From Oreocharis arfaki (Eukaryota; Chordata; Aves; Passeriformes; Paramythiidae), in contig VZRR01007634.1 in the NCBI GenBank assembly GCA_013398015.1, positions 342,245-406,244 of the forward strand: 64,000 bases of DNA, written 5' to 3'. Of the stretch, positions 61,571-64,000 are shown in pieces (position 1 is the stretch's first letter; each line of letters begins with the position of its first letter). The notes beneath the pieces were generated by a model. The model worked only from the letters and a program-made list of their open reading frames with translations, searched no databases and was not told where the DNA came from. The position numbers and the translations under genes were made by a program.

Positions 61571-64000
61571 AAAGTACAGCAGTCAGCTGGTTTAGCTGGA
61601 GCTGGTACCTGTACCTCCCACAGCCACTCTCACCCCCCACCTTGACCACCCTGCTTTCTGTAACCCAATGCAAGGGCACTTTTGACCTCCATGAGCTGTG
61701 AAGTTTTCTGGGGTTGCACCAAGTTAAAGAAACTTTCCTCACACTGTTAATGAGGCCATGCCGAACAACGTCCATATGAGAAAACTACTGGTTTCCTCTT
61801 CAGCTCTCAAATAAACGGCTCCTGTAATCATAACTTTTTTTGCGTAACTGAACTCCAGATGTATGGGCTCATTGTTAGGGCTGGCGCTCTCCACAGCAAT
61901 GGAGTGGACGTGTCCTAAAGCAAGATGGCAGTATAGAAAAAGCTAAAATTAGCCTTGAAATGAAGTCTCTGATTCTGAAACCATATCAAAGACCACAGCA
62001 GAAGTACTACTAACTGATGCAATTCATTTCATTAACTACATGATATTAACAAAAACTATTGTCTTTTCTGACTGAGACAGAAAAAAATAGGCCTGTTCAA
62101 ATTACCCTCATCCTAAAAGAGCATTAAGGCAGTTAAGATCTGCCTTTCAGGATTCAAGGTGCAAGAATTCAAAAGACCGAGGATATAGCACAGCTTAGCC
62201 TATTTTCTTGATTTTTTTTCTCACCCAAAAGACAGAAGCAAGAGCTTTTGCTGCTGCAAGTCTTTAGCACCAAGAAATACACAATACATACCAAGGACTT
62301 TCCAACTAATCTGGTTAGAGATTTTTTTTTTAAAAATCAGAGTAAATTAAGTTGAATGGCACCTATTATAAAAAAATTATACACTTCTGTTCAGTGGTAC
62401 TTGCTAAACAGTATAATTAGAGACTACTTGCTGGGGTAGTTTGAAAAAAATTGCATGTACAAATGCTTTTACAGATTGCACCTTTCAGGTGATTTAGTCT
62501 GAGCAGATCTGGTAAATGGATCCGGATTTTGAAGAATATCACAAGCCCTTGTACCTTGCTGTTGTGAGGTCAATCCGTAGTTTGAATATACCATTTAGGG
62601 TTAGTGCAATACATATTCTATTGAGAAGGGACTTTTATAATGCAGGATTAACACCTTAGTAAGAATTTTATATGGAAATGCATTAAATGTGGAGGGGTAT
62701 TATCTGAAGTCAGTGGTGAGGGCTAAATTGTAGGTACTAAACATTGTGAAATAATGTAAGTTTTACACAATCATTACACAGATAGAATTAGATCAGTAAG
62801 CAAATAATAGCAAGGTAGATAAAAAGCTCCTTCAAAGAGGACAAATGTTTTCTTCCCTTTTCCTCTTTAAAATACATCGGCAGAGTCACCACTGGAACAA
62901 CTGTGATAACTGGTAAAACCCAATTAGAACAGAATATGCAAGTTAGTAAATTCTGAATCAAGTATCTTACTGAAAATAACTTTAAAAGTAACGTTTGACA
63001 ATAAAACAGAAAGAAAACAGAAAGAACAGTTAGAAACTCAAACTGTTCTTCATGTTTGGCAGCCTATACATAGCAGTGCAAAATAAAGCACTGTTTTAGG
63101 TCATCCACTCTTTTCAGGCCTAATAAAAATAAAATGGCACAAAATTCTAAATAATCCTAAACAGTTCAATGCAAAACATGACCACATGCTGCGAGTTACA
63201 TTTCACAGAAGCCAGCACCATTGAAGTACAAAATTATTCTCCTTTGACTTGCAAACCTGCATCCTTGTTTGTGGGGCAGGATGAAAGACACTGGAAGAAA
63301 GGGACTCCAAAAGAAAGGAATCCCATGAGGAACATCCTCAGCCTCTTGCTGAGCTGCCATCCTCATTAAAGTTGTGTGTTCCTGTGTGTAACTACACTGC
63401 CTGACAAACAATATCCACTCCAGAGACATGACCTTTTGTAGGCCAAACAGCAATCAGCAACTCACAAGACCATTATTTCATCTGTAGCTTCACTAAACAT
63501 GAGGCAGAACCGTGTTGATACTGCCGTTCATTGTTGTGAACAAATTTGTATTACTCAAATGAAAACAAATCTGTCCTAAAAGTTTGCCAGGTAGCTTTGG
63601 GACAGCATTTGTCTCTCATTTTAAGCAATGTTAAGAATTGCTAATAGGTAGTAGTAATGTAGTTACAATGTAGTAATTGCTAATAAGAATTGCAAATACC
63701 CAGCTGTAGATGGACCCCGGGTGTACCAGTGCCACAGGTGGCACTTCAGAACTGTTCCTGGAAGCTGCTACAAACATGCAGAGAAGCTGAGCATGTGAGG
63801 ACCTCCACAGCCAGGCAGCCAGTGCCTGCTGAGCTCACTAAATAAGTTACACCTAGGAGTCATCACCCAAGAACAAATATAGTTCCCCAAAGCTGTGCCT
63901 GCTCTTTGAAACGTTATTACAGCCCACAAGTACAAGGAAGTTTTGCTCCTTACTCCCTAAGCTGTTGCTGAACATTTTGACAGGAATGCAGAACTTGTCT

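Larger units (their letters stand above)
54865..64000. other. STOX1 intron 1 (partial); no other gene seen
   Basis: The exon 2 acceptor at 54865 implies that intron 1 runs to the right. The human first exon is very GC-rich, and no such block occurs up to 64000, so exon 1 lies beyond the window. Open frames here are short and unlike any family I know. A CR1 piece at about 61.2-61.6 kb is the only repeat recognised with confidence. Confidence 0.6.

Overview
The window is vertebrate nuclear DNA, almost certainly from a bird and probably a songbird. Genes are split by long AT-rich introns with canonical GT..AG borders. CR1 LINE fragments are present, and one SINE joins a tRNA-Ile-like head to a CR1-type tail, the layout of the songbird family TguSINE1. 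Gene order matches human 10q22 (STOX1, DDX50, DDX21, KIFBP), with all four genes on the minus strand here.

Layout from left to right: 1-12.5 kb has no gene I can recognise. 12.9-23.5 kb holds KIFBP (7 exons, 593 aa, intact). 24.0-35.3 kb holds DDX21 (15 exons, 694 aa) and 36.8-48.1 kb holds DDX50 (15 exons, 711 aa). 49.4-54.9 kb holds exons 2-4 of STOX1. The remainder to 64 kb reads as STOX1 intron 1, with exon 1 outside the window. GC- and CpG-rich blocks mark the starts of KIFBP, DDX21 and DDX50. Spacing is tight: 540 bp separate the DDX21 stop codon from the KIFBP start codon.

DDX21 and DDX50 are tandem paralogues encoding nucleolar DEVD-box RNA helicases of ribosome and RNA metabolism. 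Exons 3-14 have identical lengths in the two genes. KIFBP is a TPR-like kinesin regulator. STOX1 is a winged-helix DNA-binding protein.

The main surprises are these. STOX1 exon 3 carries an apparent 1-nt frame break, an in-frame stop, a roughly 356-bp LTR-like block and a second frame change, and exon 4 ends early, so the gene looks recently broken or badly assembled. A perfect 25-bp inverted repeat with a 4-nt loop lies in DDX21 intron 3. A 521-bp solo LTR with a 6-bp target duplication sits 24 bp from a DDX50 splice donor. The DDX21 C-terminal tail has lost the FRGQR repeats known from mammals, while its neighbour DDX50 ends with a DDX21-like tail. All coordinates and translations were read by eye; no alignment or database search was run.
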